NCBI GenBank assembly: GCA_947303535.1
Contig: CAMYYQ010000101.1
Span: 1-5,615 of the forward strand
DNA from: an uncultured Ruminococcus sp.
GTDB taxonomy: Bacteria; Bacillota_A; Clostridia; Oscillospirales; Ruminococcaceae
Direction: 5' to 3'
DNA length: 5,615 bases
Numbering within the stretch: the stretch's first letter is position 1; the number at the start of each line of letters is the position of its first letter. The notes under the pieces are model-generated. The model was not told the DNA's origin, searched no databases, and was given only the letters and a program-made list of their open reading frames with translations. Shown one piece after another: positions 1-5,615 of the stretch. The position numbers were made by a program, and so were the translations under genes.

Positions 1-2
1 CC

Positions 3-242
3 TGTGTTGCAGACGGCAAGACCGCACTTATAGGAACTATCAATTTCGATTACAGAAGTTTATATCTTCATTTTGAATGTGGAAGCGTATTGTATGAGTG
101 CTCCGTCATAAAGGAAATGGTGCGGGATTTCAATGAAACTGCCGAACTTTCACAGCTTATAACTATGGAGGACTGCAATAACCGTTCGATATCCAGAAAG
201 ATCGCAGGAGCTGTCCTCAATATGTTCGCTCCGCTGCTGTGA
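3..242 (+). CDS. cls: Cardiolipin synthase, C-terminal fragment (phospholipase D family)
   Basis: These are the last 79 codons of a gene that begins left of the window, read in frame from base 3 to a TGA at 240-242. Cardiolipin synthases join two phosphatidylglycerol molecules (or a related pair) into cardiolipin at the cytoplasmic membrane, using two HxKx4D (HKD) motifs. The fragment covers the end of the second HKD motif: the ADGKTALIGT stretch supplies its Asp (visible residue 4), and the His and Lys lie off the edge. It is followed by the family signature GTINFDYRSLYLHFECG (about residues 11-27), which is very typical of bacterial Cls. The tail, with a final hydrophobic AGAVLNMFAPLL, also fits the usual Cls C-terminus. 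Transcription probably ends at the hairpin at 384-409. The gene points away from the carbohydrate genes and appears unrelated to them. Other PLD-family synthases are possible but less likely. Confidence 0.9.
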   Translation, partial: CVADGKTALIGTINFDYRSLYLHFECGSVLYECSVIKEMVRDFNETAELSQLITMEDCNNRSISRKIAGAVLNMFAPLL

Positions 243-362
243 TAACATACGCCCCGATGTATGACCGCGGTACTTGTATATAAGCTTTACATGAGATATT
301 GAGGAAGAACCCTTTTGAAAAAGGGTTCTTCCTCAAACTCCTTTCCTAAAACTTTCGTTTTT

Positions 363-439
363 GTTTTTCCCTCTATAGGGCTCGATCTGTAATTTACAGG
401 TCTTTTTTTATTATGTACGCGCCCTATAGAGGGAAAAAC
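363..439. repeat. Perfect 19-bp inverted repeat around the central terminator
   Basis: The arm at 363-381 (GTTTTTCCCTCTATAGGGC) has its exact reverse complement at 421-439. The 39 bases between the arms contain the terminator hairpin and its T-run. The long arms could form a large cruciform or a long RNA stem with the small hairpin inside it. This is the innermost symmetrical pair of the 301-500 element. Confidence 0.85.
384..409 (+). terminator. Rho-independent terminator downstream of cls
   Basis: GATCTGTA (384-391) pairs with TACAGGTC (395-402), including one T-G pair, around a three-base loop. It is followed at once by seven T residues (403-409). The T-run is on the plus strand only, so the structure acts for transcripts coming from the cardiolipin synthase. 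On the minus strand the base run after the hairpin is not T-rich, so it would not serve the sensor gene well. Confidence 0.75.
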
Positions 440-495
440 CAGATAAAAGTCTTTGGAAGGGGGTTCGGGGGATAACCTTTCCTCAGAAAGGTTTC

Positions 496-554
496 CCCCG
501 ATATTCCCGTATAACGTATAAAGTTTCTATACGATTGCCGCAGTTATATCGGGG
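496..554. repeat. Nine-base inverted repeat with a nested hairpin, just past the sensor gene
   Basis: CCCCGATAT (496-504) has its exact reverse complement at 546-554. Inside it, CGTATA (515-520) pairs with TATACG (528-533) around seven bases. On the minus strand this is the first structure after the sensor stop codon and may be its 3' end. There is no T-run after it, so it is a poor classical terminator. Its left arm overlaps the right arm of the 466-500 hairpin, so the two cannot form together. Confidence 0.4.
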
Positions 555-569
555 AGTTTTGTCATCATA

Positions 570-2465
570 TCAGTCGTGTCTGAGGTAGCGTGAAGTTCTC
601 TTGCGCTTTTTCCTTTCGTACATTATTTCATCAGCCTGTGTTATGAGGTTGAAAAGTGAAGTTTCGTCGTTGACCTCGGTAACTATAGTGCCTATACTTG
701 CATCAAGCTCATATGGCTTATGGATAAGGCGGTTCATGTTTTTGAGCTGGACATTGAAAACGCTTTCAAGTGCGTCAATATCCTCATCGCAGGCGTTGTC
801 GCCGAAAATAATGAACTCATCACCGCCGAAACGCGCACATATCCTGCCGCCGCGGCAACATTCCTTTATAACGTTTGCAAGCTGCTGGAGAGCGAAATCG
901 CCCTCTTTATGGCCGTAATTATCGTTTACGGGCTTCAGACCGTCCATATCTATGAAAGAGATAAGGAATTTACTATTAGTGCCCTGACTCTTCTTCAGCA
1001 GCTCATCGGCTGCTCTGATAAATCCGTTTCTGTTGTAGATATTGCAGAGCGGATCAATAACATAAAGGCGGTCAAGCTCCTTGATCATGCTGTTCATATG
1101 CAGAAGCTTGCGGATATTTTCAATTGAGTTGCTTATATTCAGCATGAGCGTGTGGCACAGCAGGCTCTTTGTAGGGAAACTGCTGTTTACAAAAATATAG
1201 TATCCCAGACAGTGCTCGCGGAAGTGTAGCGGCATAAAGTAACTTATATTTCCGCCGTTTTTCAGTGGGACAGGGTGCATATCAGCACTTGGGAACTCCT
1301 TTACAGGAAGATTCGTTCCGCCCTCAAATATCAGAGGAGCACTCATTTTTGTAGTGTAGCCCTTTGAAGAATTACTTTCTGATGTGACCTCGTCCCAGTT
1401 TGAACATAAACAGATACAGAATCTTTCGCATTTTATATCACGGATAAAGCAGGCAACAGTACGCAGGTTGTTGTCAAGATCTTCCTTTTCGGCAAGCTCT
1501 GTTGTCATGCGGTTAAGGAGCGATATATCTCCTCTGCACTTATTGAGAAGCTTATATGCAGATGTCTTGAATTCGTCAAGATCATTAAGCTTTTCGCTTT
1601 TACAGCCGCAGCTTTCTCTGAATACAGGAACTGCCTCAAAGACAGTATCATCGTCGTGCTCTTCGCCCTTTGCTACTTTGACGAGAATCTCGCAGGCTTT
1701 GTATCCTGCCTCTTCGAGAGGACGCGATACTGTTGTGAGCGCAGGAACATGATGCTGAGCATTATAGGTGTTGTCAAATCCTGTTACGATGATATCATTC
1801 GGTACATTATAACCGAAATTGCTCAGCTCTTCAACAGCAGCAAGTGCCATTGCATCATTGGCGCATATTATAGCCTGCGGACGAGGCATTCCAGAGCTTA
1901 TGAACTGGTCTACACCTTTTTTACCGTCAGCAGCTCGGAATTCTCCCAGGTAAACACGGTCATTGTCCACAGGGATAGAATGAGCGTCCATAGAGTCATA
2001 GAAAGCGTTAAGTCTTGCAGAAGCCTCGGGATTTGCAATAGGACCTGAAATATAGTTTACAAGTGTGACCTTATGCTCATCGAGGATATGATCCACAAGT
2101 GAACGCATGGCTTTGTAATTGTCTATGCTTATGTTGTAGAATTCGGGATAATCGTCACAGTCAAGGACAGTTACGGGAAGTCCCGATTCCTTTACTTTTG
2201 AAGTGATCTTTTCCTTTTCGAGAGGATCACTTATAGTATTTGTAAGAAGTATCATTCCGTCGAACTTCTTATAATTGATAAGATTGAAGATATTGTATTC
2301 GCCTATATCAAATTTTCTGCTGGAGAGGACTCCGCTGAACGAGCAGAAGCAGGATATATTAGCTCTGTACCTTTTAGCACATTTTTTGATGCCGTCCAAT
2401 ACAGCGTTCTGGTACTCTTCGTCGATTCCCGCAACAATAACAGCAATTTCAATTGGTCTATCCAT
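570..2465 (-). CDS. Cytoplasmic sensor: LacI-like sugar-binding domain, GAF-like region and GGDEF diguanylate cyclase
   Basis: This 631-residue protein has no signal peptide or membrane segment, so it should be cytoplasmic. Residues 5-288 are a LacI/periplasmic-binding-protein-like ligand domain (Peripla_BP_3 type), with CANDAMALAAVEEL at 201-214, VTGFDN at 227-232 and an ESCGC end at 284-288. Residues about 300-455 look like a helix plus a GAF-like fold. Residues 465-629 form a GGDEF domain, with DPLCNIYNRNGF at 471-482, DMDGLKPVNDNYGH at 506-519 and an intact GGDEF at 547-551. It should therefore make cyclic di-GMP from two GTP in response to a ligand, probably a sugar. No helix-turn-helix precedes the ligand domain: translation starts only a few residues before its first strand, behind a good ribosome binding site (AAAGGGG, about 7 bases from the ATG). 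The RxxD inhibitory site reads RGGR (538-541). The ligand is unknown. Family assignment is strong; the signalling role is inferred. Confidence 0.9.
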   Translation of the reverse strand: MDRPIEIAVIVAGIDEEYQNAVLDGIKKCAKRYRANISCFCSFSGVLSSRKFDIGEYNIFNLINYKKFDGMILLTNTISDPLEKEKITSKVKESGLPVTVLDCDDYPEFYNISIDNYKAMRSLVDHILDEHKVTLVNYISGPIANPEASARLNAFYDSMDAHSIPVDNDRVYLGEFRAADGKKGVDQFISSGMPRPQAIICANDAMALAAVEELSNFGYNVPNDIIVTGFDNTYNAQHHVPALTTVSRPLEEAGYKACEILVKVAKGEEHDDDTVFEAVPVFRESCGCKSEKLNDLDEFKTSAYKLLNKCRGDISLLNRMTTELAEKEDLDNNLRTVACFIRDIKCERFCICLCSNWDEVTSESNSSKGYTTKMSAPLIFEGGTNLPVKEFPSADMHPVPLKNGGNISYFMPLHFREHCLGYYIFVNSSFPTKSLLCHTLMLNISNSIENIRKLLHMNSMIKELDRLYVIDPLCNIYNRNGFIRAADELLKKSQGTNSKFLISFIDMDGLKPVNDNYGHKEGDFALQQLANVIKECCRGGRICARFGGDEFIIFGDNACDEDIDALESVFNVQLKNMNRLIHKPYELDASIGTIVTEVNDETSLFNLITQADEIMYERKKRKRTSRYLRHD

Positions 2466-2540
2466 TATTGAACCCCTTTTATAAGTAAGATAAATTCTAA
2501 GATCATATAATCAGCTTTTTAGCAAAATTAATTTGCATAT

Positions 2541-2569
2541 ATTATATCATATATTCACTGAAAATGCAA
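2541..2569 (-). promoter_or_regulatory. Promoter of the GGDEF sensor gene
   Basis: On the minus strand a consensus TATAAT (2541-2546) carries an extended -10 (TGATATAAT). A weak -35 (TTGCAT, 2564-2569) lies exactly 17 bases upstream. This gives a predicted transcript start near 2534 and a leader of about 68 bases before the ATG at 2465. The promoter lies downstream of the GH16 terminator, so the sensor is its own transcription unit. No operator or riboswitch is recognisable in the leader. Confidence 0.65.
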
Positions 2570-2630
2570 CAGATTTGCTTGGAAATTTGGCTATTATTTT
2601 TTGATAAATGTAAGATAATAAACGTTTGTA

Positions 2631-2664
2631 TAAAAAAAGCAGCCGACATTATGTCGGCTGCTTT
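2631..2664 (-). terminator. Rho-independent terminator of the GH16 gene
   Basis: A perfect 13-bp stem (AAAGCAGCCGACA with TGTCGGCTGCTTT, three-base loop at 2649-2651) lies 9 bases past the GH16 stop codon. On the minus strand it runs straight into seven consecutive T residues (2632-2638, overlapping the stem base). This is a strong intrinsic terminator separating the glucanase from the sensor gene. Confidence 0.92.
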
Positions 2665-2672
2665 AAGAGAGG

Positions 2673-4100
2673 TCAAGAGATCTCTTCGATCCTTACATTT
2701 GAAATATATACTGTAGCAGTTGAACCTCTGTGACCGAGATTGTATTCAAGTCGTCCCTTTGGATCGTCTTTTTCCTTCATCTCGAATTCATAGGTAAATG
2801 TCTGCTTTTCGGGAGTTACAGTGAGTTTTGTATCCTCGAAGTATCTTATCCAGCCTGCCTCGGGAGCAGATACACAGGTGATTATTTCTCTTTCCTCATC
2901 TGCATATGCATCGAAAGTGAGCTTATATTTCTTGCCCTTTATCATCGGGATATCAGGCTGTACCAGCTGTACAGAGTAATCCTCTGTGCCTTCCTTTTCG
3001 GAAGTGATAACGATCATATTGTCCTTTATCTCAGCTGCGCCCTCACCGCCATTGAAGAGCAGGAACTTCCAGTTTACATCATCAGTGAGATCCTCTGCCT
3101 CTGAGAAATCTCCGTTGTAGATGTAGTTTCCGTCTTCCAGTGGTTCACGGTAAGACTTTTCTGGCTTCTTGACATTTGTGTCGTATGCAGGCTTCTGATA
3201 AACTCTTACGTAGTCTATCTCAAATTCAGCATTGTCAAAGTTTGTAGTCTCGTCAGGGTTACCGGGCCATGTTCCGCCTACTGCCAGGTTCATCTGAACG
3301 AAGAACGGCTGATCGAATGGTGCAGGATATGGCTTTTCGTCCTCGCCCTGAACTGCTGTGAACCAGTCGTTTACTGTATTGTAAAGATTGCCGTCGATAT
3401 ACCAGCGTATCTCGCCAGGCTCCCACTCTACAGAGAATTCATGGAAGCTGTCAGCGTATGTCTGACCTGTAAGGTTCCATGTGCCCTGCTTTTCACCGTG
3501 AGGCTCGCCGTAATGGAGAGTACCGTATGCTGTCTTAACGTTGTTTCCGAGAACTTCCATAATATCTATCTCGCCGCATTTCGGCCACTGTCCGTAGTAG
3601 CTCTCGTCCTTTGGCATCATCCAGATAGCAGGCCATAATCCCTGTCCTTCGGGGACTTTAGCACTTACAACTACTTTACCGTAGGTGAAATCGGTCTTGT
3701 TCTGACCTGTTACCTTGCCTGAGGTGTAGTAGTCCTTGCCGTCCTTTTCGGACTTGATAGCCTTGATGACCAGCTTGCCGTCACGGATAAATACGTTATC
3801 TGTTGAGGTAGTGTATTCCTGTAACTCTTCATTGGTCCAGCCGGGTTCGTGCGGCTCGTAGTTCCACTTGCTTTCGTCAAGTGCAGCAGCACTGAATTCA
3901 TCGTTCCAGATAAGGTCGTAGCCCTCTATCTCAGGTACGTCTGTCTCATCGGAAGCGTCAGCAACTGTAGTTGTTTCGGCAGCTGCTGTGGTTTCAGGTG
4001 CTTTTGCATTATCATTGCTTTCTTTTTTATCTCCGCAGCCTGCTGCTGAAACGACCATTGCAAGAGCTGCGATAAAAGATAAAGCTTTGTAATTCTTCAT
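2673..4100 (-). CDS. Lipoprotein GH16 endo-beta-glucanase (laminarinase type) with CBM4/9-like module
   Basis: This 475-residue enzyme is predicted to cut beta-1,3- or mixed-linkage beta-1,3/1,4-glucans outside the cell while anchored to the membrane. The N-terminus is a lipoprotein signal (MKNYK, hydrophobic stretch, then SAAGC with the lipidated Cys at 22). A flexible Thr/Ala/Glu/Asp-rich linker follows (about 23-57). The GH16 domain spans about 60-303 and contains LWPAIWMMP (155-163) and the catalytic GEIDIMEVLG (176-185). By family rule the nucleophile is E177, the helper D179 and the acid/base E182. All are intact, and the extra Met in ExDxxE is the laminarinase/GH16_3-like pattern. Residues about 325-473 resemble a CBM4/9 beta-sandwich (YIYNGDF start, VYISNVRIEE end), which in this family binds glucans. 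The start is set by a near-perfect AAGGAGG seven bases before the ATG. The gene has its own promoter and terminator. The exact substrate (laminarin, lichenan or cereal beta-glucan) is not settled by sequence. Confidence 0.92.
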   Translation of the reverse strand: MKNYKALSFIAALAMVVSAAGCGDKKESNDNAKAPETTAAAETTTVADASDETDVPEIEGYDLIWNDEFSAAALDESKWNYEPHEPGWTNEELQEYTTSTDNVFIRDGKLVIKAIKSEKDGKDYYTSGKVTGQNKTDFTYGKVVVSAKVPEGQGLWPAIWMMPKDESYYGQWPKCGEIDIMEVLGNNVKTAYGTLHYGEPHGEKQGTWNLTGQTYADSFHEFSVEWEPGEIRWYIDGNLYNTVNDWFTAVQGEDEKPYPAPFDQPFFVQMNLAVGGTWPGNPDETTNFDNAEFEIDYVRVYQKPAYDTNVKKPEKSYREPLEDGNYIYNGDFSEAEDLTDDVNWKFLLFNGGEGAAEIKDNMIVITSEKEGTEDYSVQLVQPDIPMIKGKKYKLTFDAYADEEREIITCVSAPEAGWIRYFEDTKLTVTPEKQTFTYEFEMKEKDDPKGRLEYNLGHRGSTATVYISNVRIEEIS

Positions 4101-4106
4101 GTTTAT

Positions 4107-4113
4107 TCCTCCT
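4107..4113 (-). promoter_or_regulatory. Strong ribosome binding site of the GH16 gene
   Basis: AAGGAGG on the minus strand lies seven bases upstream of the ATG at 4100. It matches the anti-Shine-Dalgarno sequence almost perfectly and fixes the start codon, so the lipoprotein signal is complete. Confidence 0.9.
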
Positions 4114-4166
4114 TAGATATGAGGTTTATTCTCTTATGGCATTATTATAACTTTTTACAGCGAAAA

Positions 4167-4196
4167 ATTATAGCAAAATACACTGATTTATGGTAA
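4167..4196 (-). promoter_or_regulatory. Probable promoter of the GH16 gene
   Basis: On the minus strand a consensus TATAAT (4167-4172) has an extended -10 (TGCTATAAT). A TTACCA box (4191-4196, four of six consensus matches) lies 18 bases upstream. The predicted start near 4160 gives a leader of about 60 bases. The leader contains the octamer GAATAAAC twice, the second copy immediately before the ATG. A second TATAAT at 4144-4149 has no good -35 partner. No catabolite-repression (cre-like) box was recognised. Confidence 0.55.
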
Positions 4197-4264
4197 ACTG
4201 GTGATGTAATAAAATGTGCATCTATCTTGATATATTGCATAGGCTGATGTATGATCGTATAATG

Positions 4265-4311
4265 AAATAAACCAAGCCCGAAAGCGTTTCCGAGGTCGCT
4301 TTCGGGCTTGG
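4265..4311 (-). terminator. Rho-independent terminator of the dockerin beta-galactosidase gene
   Basis: A perfect 15-bp stem (CCAAGCCCGAAAGCG at 4272-4286 with its complement at 4297-4311, ten-base loop) lies 25 bases after the stop codon. On the minus strand it is followed by TTTATTT. It ends the beta-galactosidase transcript, so the GH16 gene downstream depends on its own promoter. Confidence 0.88.
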
Positions 4312-4336
4312 CTGTATAGGAGAGGTGATTATTTCG

Positions 4337-5615
4337 TTATGGTTCGAGGGACTTTACAAGTCCGAGGAGATACTTCTGTATCTGCATAGCGTCATTGTTT
4401 GTGATGCCGCTCTTGCCGTTTTCATAAACGTCTGCATTGCGCTGACCCTGTTCGGTGATGTGGTGCTCGTCGGTACCGTTTATGCCGAATTTGTTAGGGT
4501 TAGCCAGTGACTGCATTATAAGAACTATATCATTCATTGCAACTTCGCCGTCGCAGTCTGCATCGCCGTAGAGTATATCTTCATCAGGGATATCCTGCGG
4601 TGCTTCTGCGAGGTTGTCGAAGTCCAGCCAGAGCTGTACGTATTCGCTGTCGGCGGCATAAGCAGGAGAAGCTGTGTTCTGTGAGGAGAGCTCAGAAGCT
4701 GTAAGAGCCTTGCTGTAAACTCTCATCTCGTAGAAGTTAGCCTGTGAATTTCTGCCTGTTTCGGGGCAGGCACCAAGAGTAAGGGGATAGCCAGAGTGAG
4801 CAACTCCTGCTGCGCCTCCTGCCTTTTCGGCAAGCATCTTGCCATCGCAGTATACTCTCAGCATATTGTTTTCCGCATCGTAAATACCTGCTACCTGATG
4901 CTTCTTGCCTAACCAGTCTGAGCCTATCTCAGCACTTACGCTGTTCCATTCTCCGCCTGAATAGATGAAGAAATAGAGTACGGAAGGTTCTGCTCTGAGA
5001 CCGAATGAGTAGTCGCCCTTGCTTGCGAACATATTGTACTGCTGCGAGCCTGTAGGAACTACATTTGCCTCAACTGTAAATGAGTTTTTGCCTTCAAGTG
5101 CGCTTTCAAGCTTGCTGCATGAAGGTATGGTAACTGCACCTGTTATGTAGTTGCCGTCGCTTGAATTTACGAGCTTAGCACCTGAGCTTACAGGCACCTG
5201 TAAAGCATTATTGCTCTTATCCTGTATCACTGTTCCGTTTGAGCGGAACTTTGCAGCGATATCTGTTATAGTGCTGTCAGTGCTTGATGAAGCTATCGGG
5301 ATAATAGTGTATGACCAGCTGTACTGTCTGCCTGAGGGGAGACGGTACTTTTCGAGTGTAGCCTGTCCGCAGGTAGCACTTCCTGTACCCATTGAGCCGT
5401 AGTCAACGCTGAGCATAGTCTCGCTTCTCGGTTTCAGCTTGTATGGGTGGTCTGCGTTCTGGAGATCCTCGGGAGTGAAGTGGAGCGCACTTGCTTCAAC
5501 TGTTCCGTCAGCTGCGATAAGGAGACTTGATTCCTTGCTGTTGTCCTTTACTGATATCCACTTGACATCTGTGAGGTTTCCGACTCGCCGTTGCCCGACT
5601 CGAAAGTGACGGAAT
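4337..5615 (-). CDS. GH2 (LacZ-type) beta-galactosidase, C-terminal part, with LamG-like domain and dockerin
   Basis: The gene enters from the right edge; 425 codons are visible in frame and its start lies outside. The ATG at 5416 is internal, because the homology continues upstream of it. Visible residues about 12-107 are the LacZ small-chain domain (Bgal_small_N, domain 5): GNLTDVKWISV, ALHFTPEDLQNADHPYKLKP and EKYRLPSGRQYSWSY. This domain type is specific to long GH2 beta-galactosidases, which release terminal beta-galactose. Residues about 115-335 resemble a LamG/concanavalin-like sandwich (SFTVEANVVP, ANFYEMRVYSKALTASEL), possibly sugar binding. Residues about 349-421 are a dockerin with two calcium-loop repeats (GDADCDGEVAMND; ADVYENGKSGITNND). 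The enzyme is therefore probably exported and attached by cohesin-dockerin binding to a cellulosome-type scaffold. The catalytic TIM barrel is not visible, so activity cannot be judged. The first 11 visible residues are out of the expected frame: a one-base slip near 5580 seems likely. Confidence 0.87.
   Translation of the reverse strand, partial: FRHFRVGQRRVGNLTDVKWISVKDNSKESSLLIAADGTVEASALHFTPEDLQNADHPYKLKPRSETMLSVDYGSMGTGSATCGQATLEKYRLPSGRQYSWSYTIIPIASSSTDSTITDIAAKFRSNGTVIQDKSNNALQVPVSSGAKLVNSSDGNYITGAVTIPSCSKLESALEGKNSFTVEANVVPTGSQQYNMFASKGDYSFGLRAEPSVLYFFIYSGGEWNSVSAEIGSDWLGKKHQVAGIYDAENNMLRVYCDGKMLAEKAGGAAGVAHSGYPLTLGACPETGRNSQANFYEMRVYSKALTASELSSQNTASPAYAADSEYVQLWLDFDNLAEAPQDIPDEDILYGDADCDGEVAMNDIVLIMQSLANPNKFGINGTDEHHITEQGQRNADVYENGKSGITNNDAMQIQKYLLGLVKSLEP

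Larger units (their letters stand above)
301..500. repeat. Nested palindromic intergenic element, about 200 bp
   Basis: The gap between the synthase and the sensor gene is built as nested inverted repeats. At the left end, 301-334 is a perfect hairpin (15-bp stem, GAGGAAGAACCC arm). At the right end, 466-500 is a matching hairpin (GGGGGATAACC arm, one bulged base). Inside these, the stretch 335-355 and the stretch 446-465 are diverged inverted copies of each other (AAAGT..TT.GGAA pattern). Further in, 363-381 and 421-439 form a perfect 19-bp inverted repeat. At the centre is a small hairpin with a T-run. Read from the outside inwards, the two halves are therefore related inverted copies of one another. 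No open reading frame is present. This could be a miniature mobile or REP-like repeat, or a large transcription-end structure. Only its symmetry is seen directly; mobility is inferred. Confidence 0.7.

Noticed and set aside
301..334. The perfect hairpin at 301-334 as the cls terminator
   Set aside because: The stem is strong, but no T-run follows it on either strand; the hairpin at 384-402 with seven Ts fits better. The stem is treated as the outer arm of the repeat element.
720..1127. Open plus-strand frames opposite the GGDEF gene (also 601-918, 1384-1752, 1656-2048 and 2275-2484)
   Set aside because: They lie antisense to a gene with unmistakable domain homology, show no recognisable motifs or ribosome binding sites, and their compositions look like complement translations of the real gene.
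2466..2540. Riboswitch in the leader of the GGDEF gene
   Set aside because: The leader is short and AT-rich, with no conserved cyclic di-GMP riboswitch core or stable multi-stem fold that I could recognise.
2730..3104. Open plus-strand frames opposite the GH16 gene (also 3441-3638 and 3849-4049) and a minus-strand frame at 3710-3901
   Set aside because: All overlap the clear GH16 coding sequence, and none has a family signature or plausible translation start signal.
4197..4271. Possible operator or regulatory repeats upstream of the GH16 promoter (TGATGTA occurs twice)
   Set aside because: The matches are short, in AT-rich sequence and not symmetrical around the promoter; chance is a sufficient explanation.
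5151..5402. Plus-strand open frames opposite the beta-galactosidase gene (also 4325-4510)
   Set aside because: They are antisense shadows of a gene with strong LacZ small-chain and dockerin similarity.
5414..5416. ATG as the start of the dockerin protein
   Set aside because: The small-chain domain homology (TDVKW, ALHFTPEDLQNADHPYKLKP) continues in frame upstream of this Met, and no ribosome binding site precedes it.

Overview
The window looks like a piece of a plant-fibre-degrading Ruminococcus (Oscillospiraceae, Bacillota). The reasons are a Ruminococcus-style dockerin on a secreted glycosidase, a lipoprotein GH16 glucanase, a sugar-binding-domain/GGDEF protein of a type common in gut clostridia, moderate GC, AGGAGG-type ribosome binding sites and hairpin-plus-T terminators. 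The species cannot be fixed from the sequence alone.

Layout from left to right. Positions 3-242 (+) are the last 79 codons of a cardiolipin synthase of the phospholipase D family. Positions 243-569 hold no gene. They contain a nested palindromic element (301-500) with a Rho-independent terminator for the synthase at its centre. The other three genes all run leftward on the minus strand, but each is a separate transcription unit. 570-2465 encodes a cytoplasmic sensor: a LacI-like sugar-binding domain without a DNA-binding helix-turn-helix, a GAF-like middle and an intact GGDEF diguanylate cyclase domain. It has its own extended -10 promoter. 2673-4100 encodes a lipoprotein laminarinase-type GH16 beta-glucanase with a C-terminal CBM4/9-like module. 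It has its own promoter and terminator. 4337-5615 is the C-terminal part of a LacZ-type GH2 beta-galactosidase that carries a LamG-like domain and a C-terminal dockerin. It ends in a strong hairpin at 4272-4311.

Together the three minus-strand genes form a small glycan-use neighbourhood. One glycosidase is predicted to dock onto a cellulosome-type scaffold, one to be anchored in the membrane as a lipoprotein, and an intracellular protein could turn ligand binding into a cyclic-di-GMP signal. That functional link is inferred from adjacency only.

The observations most worth a second look are the 200-bp nested palindrome, the sensor that lacks a helix-turn-helix and has a degenerate inhibitory site, and an apparent one-base frameshift near 5580, close to the right edge. 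No clearly novel defence or mobile system is visible.
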